Source: Ignavibacteriota bacterium
GTDB taxonomy: Bacteria; Bacteroidota; Ignavibacteria; UBA10030; SZUA-254
Assembly: GCA_016191715.1 (NCBI GenBank)
Contig: JACPVN010000508.1
Span: 1-6,993, forward strand
Reading direction: 5' to 3'
DNA: 6,993 nt
Below the pieces are notes generated by a model. It had not been told where the DNA came from. It ran no database searches and worked only from the letters and a program-made list of their open reading frames with translations. Shown piece by piece: positions 6,036-6,993 of this stretch. Within the stretch, counting starts at the first letter, position 1. Each line of letters begins with the position of its first letter. The position numbers and the translations under genes are program-made.

Positions 6036-6085
6036 AACCTTGCGAAGGTTTGAGCGTCAGTTCAGGTGTGAACCTTCGCAAGGTT
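6036..6085. repeat. Nested palindromic element, possible terminator of the Fic gene
   Basis: AACCTTGCGAAGGTT (6036-6050) and its exact reverse complement (6071-6085) form a 15-bp inverted repeat around a 20-base loop. Each arm is itself a hairpin: AACCTT and AAGGTT around GCG or CGC. The element can therefore fold as one long stem or two small ones. CCCTTTTG follows, so it may end the Fic transcript 15 bases after its TAA. The nested form also suits a dispersed REP-like repeat. Confidence 0.7.
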
Positions 6086-6090
6086 CCCTT

Positions 6091-6121
6091 TTGTCACCCT
6101 CATTAAATATCGTTACATTGT
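6091..6121 (+). promoter_or_regulatory. Candidate promoter for the lamin-tail gene
   Basis: TTGTCA (6091-6096) and TACATT (6114-6119) have a 17-bp spacer, giving 20 bases from TTG to TA as at 2107-2137. TTGTCA matches five of six bases of the sigma-70 -35 box. The predicted leader before the ATG at 6180 is about 50 bases. The -35 box overlaps the T-rich tail of the preceding palindrome. Confidence 0.45.
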
Positions 6122-6124
6122 AAC
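6112..6124. promoter_or_regulatory. Small palindrome over the -10 box
   Basis: GTTACA (6112-6117) and TGTAAC (6119-6124) are perfect inverted half-sites around one central base. They cover the candidate -10 box of the downstream gene. This looks like an operator for a dimeric regulator, but such a short palindrome can occur by chance. Confidence 0.3.
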
Positions 6125-6179
6125 CGTACAGACTGCCAAAGTCAACTAATCCTTAACCAGCCATTAACTGAAAGTTTTT

Positions 6180-6993
6180 ATGAAGAAATCATTCTTCAAC
6201 GTTATTGTATTCTCTTTTCTGTTTTTTGTGATGAGTGCTTACAATCTCAACGCACAAAATCTTGATTTATCAGGTTGGATTGTAGAACAAGCCAATGCTA
6301 CCGTAACAATCACGCTCCCATCTGGGACAACAATAGCTCCAGGTGGTTATGTTGTTATCGGACGAAATGCAACTCAAAGTCAATTTGAAACGTTTTGGGG
6401 AACAACACTACCGTCAAATGTAACATATATAAATGGCTTTACTGTTGTTGGAAGTAATGGATTTCCTACTATTAATGGCAGTGAAACCTATATTTTAAAA
6501 AACGCATCAAATGCAATCGTCGATGGACCTACCATTGCACAGGCATCGTCAGCTGGAGAATCTATCCAACGTAAACGTCCAAATTATCCTGCCGGACAAG
6601 ATACAAGTTGGAATAGACTTTCACCGACGAGTTCAACAGCGACACCAGGTTCTGGGGCAACGCTTTCTTCCAGCGGAATGGTTGTCATTAACGAGTTTTC
6701 TGATGCAACGACATTCAACAATGAATTCGTTGAGATCTATTATGATCTAGAGGGAGAGCCTACTGGAGTTGGAACTGCAACGATTTCTCCCGACACTGTA
6801 AATCATTCTGTACTAACAAATTTTGAAATTACGTATGCAACAGATGCAACTGTCATCATAACTGATATGCGAATTATTGTTCCATCGAATTTCAGTTGGT
6901 CGCACGATATTGCCGATGTCAATTATACAAATATGACGACAACGGGCTCTGTTTCAGGTGATACAATTTATTTCAATTCTATTACCTTCAATG
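6180..6993 (+). CDS. Secreted lamin-tail-domain protein (3' end outside window)
   Basis: The frame is open from the ATG at 6180 to the window end (271 codons, no stop), so the gene continues beyond. The start is chosen because it gives a clean signal peptide: KK, then a Phe-rich hydrophobic core, then LNA before Gln26. Residues about 28-160 resemble a lamin-tail domain: LDLSGW, VTITLPSGTTIAPGGYVVI, ETYILKNASNAIVDG and a later RKRP segment. Residues 167-187 read VVINEF and NEFVEIYYD, the usual opening of a lamin-tail domain. After GVGTATISPDTV (196-207) a different beta-rich domain seems to begin. In bacteria such domains occur in secreted proteins and often accompany nucleases, adhesins or T9SS signals. 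No enzyme motif is visible here. A T9SS sorting domain at the unseen C-terminus is likely by analogy with the other two secreted proteins but is not shown. Confidence 0.85.
   Translation, partial: MKKSFFNVIVFSFLFFVMSAYNLNAQNLDLSGWIVEQANATVTITLPSGTTIAPGGYVVIGRNATQSQFETFWGTTLPSNVTYINGFTVVGSNGFPTINGSETYILKNASNAIVDGPTIAQASSAGESIQRKRPNYPAGQDTSWNRLSPTSSTATPGSGATLSSSGMVVINEFSDATTFNNEFVEIYYDLEGEPTGVGTATISPDTVNHSVLTNFEITYATDATVIITDMRIIVPSNFSWSHDIADVNYTNMTTTGSVSGDTIYFNSITFN

Noticed and set aside
6511..6750. 79-residue frame on the + strand
   Set aside because: It overlaps in another frame the longer open frame starting at 6180, which has a signal peptide and recognisable domain features. The 79-residue product resembles nothing and is a shadow.

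Overview
The window looks like chromosomal DNA from a member of the FCB group, most likely Bacteroidota/Chlorobiota-like (for example Ignavibacteria or a relative). Two large proteins end in a type IX secretion (T9SS) sorting domain with the NYPNPFNP motif. Two signal peptides place Gln directly after the cleavage site, and ribosome-binding sites are weak or absent. The -10-like boxes resemble the Bacteroidota form TAnnTTTG. The exact lineage is an inference. All genes are on the + strand.

Layout: (1) 1-1995 is the 3' part of a large secreted protein. It has three SdrD/Cna B-type beta-sandwich repeats, a middle domain of about 270 residues that I do not recognise, and a T9SS C-terminal domain. 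A strong intrinsic terminator follows at 2037-2074. (2) 2182-4533 is a complete secreted protein of 783 residues. It has a signal peptide, eight SBBP-type beta-propeller repeats, a shorter copy of the same unrecognised middle domain, and a T9SS C-terminal domain. (3) 4534-4857 is an intergenic stretch dense in structure: a hairpin over the stop codon, a short GC hairpin, a long 13-bp inverted repeat, two sets of direct repeats and a candidate promoter. (4) 4858-6021 encodes a Fic-domain protein with an N-terminal inhibitory motif and a C-terminal winged-helix-like region. (5) 6022-6179 holds a nested palindrome and a candidate promoter. (6) 6180 to the window end is the 5' part of another secreted protein, with a signal peptide, lamin-tail-like sequence and a further beta-rich domain. 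It has no stop codon inside the window.

Genes 1, 2 and 4 probably deliver surface or secreted proteins: all three look Sec-exported, and 1 and 2 are then T9SS substrates. The Fic gene is cytoplasmic, sits between two palindromic elements and looks like an independent unit. Each of the three intergenic regions contains a TTG-N20-TA(C/T)A promoter-like signal with the same spacing, so the genes are probably separate transcription units.

The observation most worth pursuing is the middle domain shared by genes 1 and 2. It lies between completely different N-terminal modules and the common T9SS signal.
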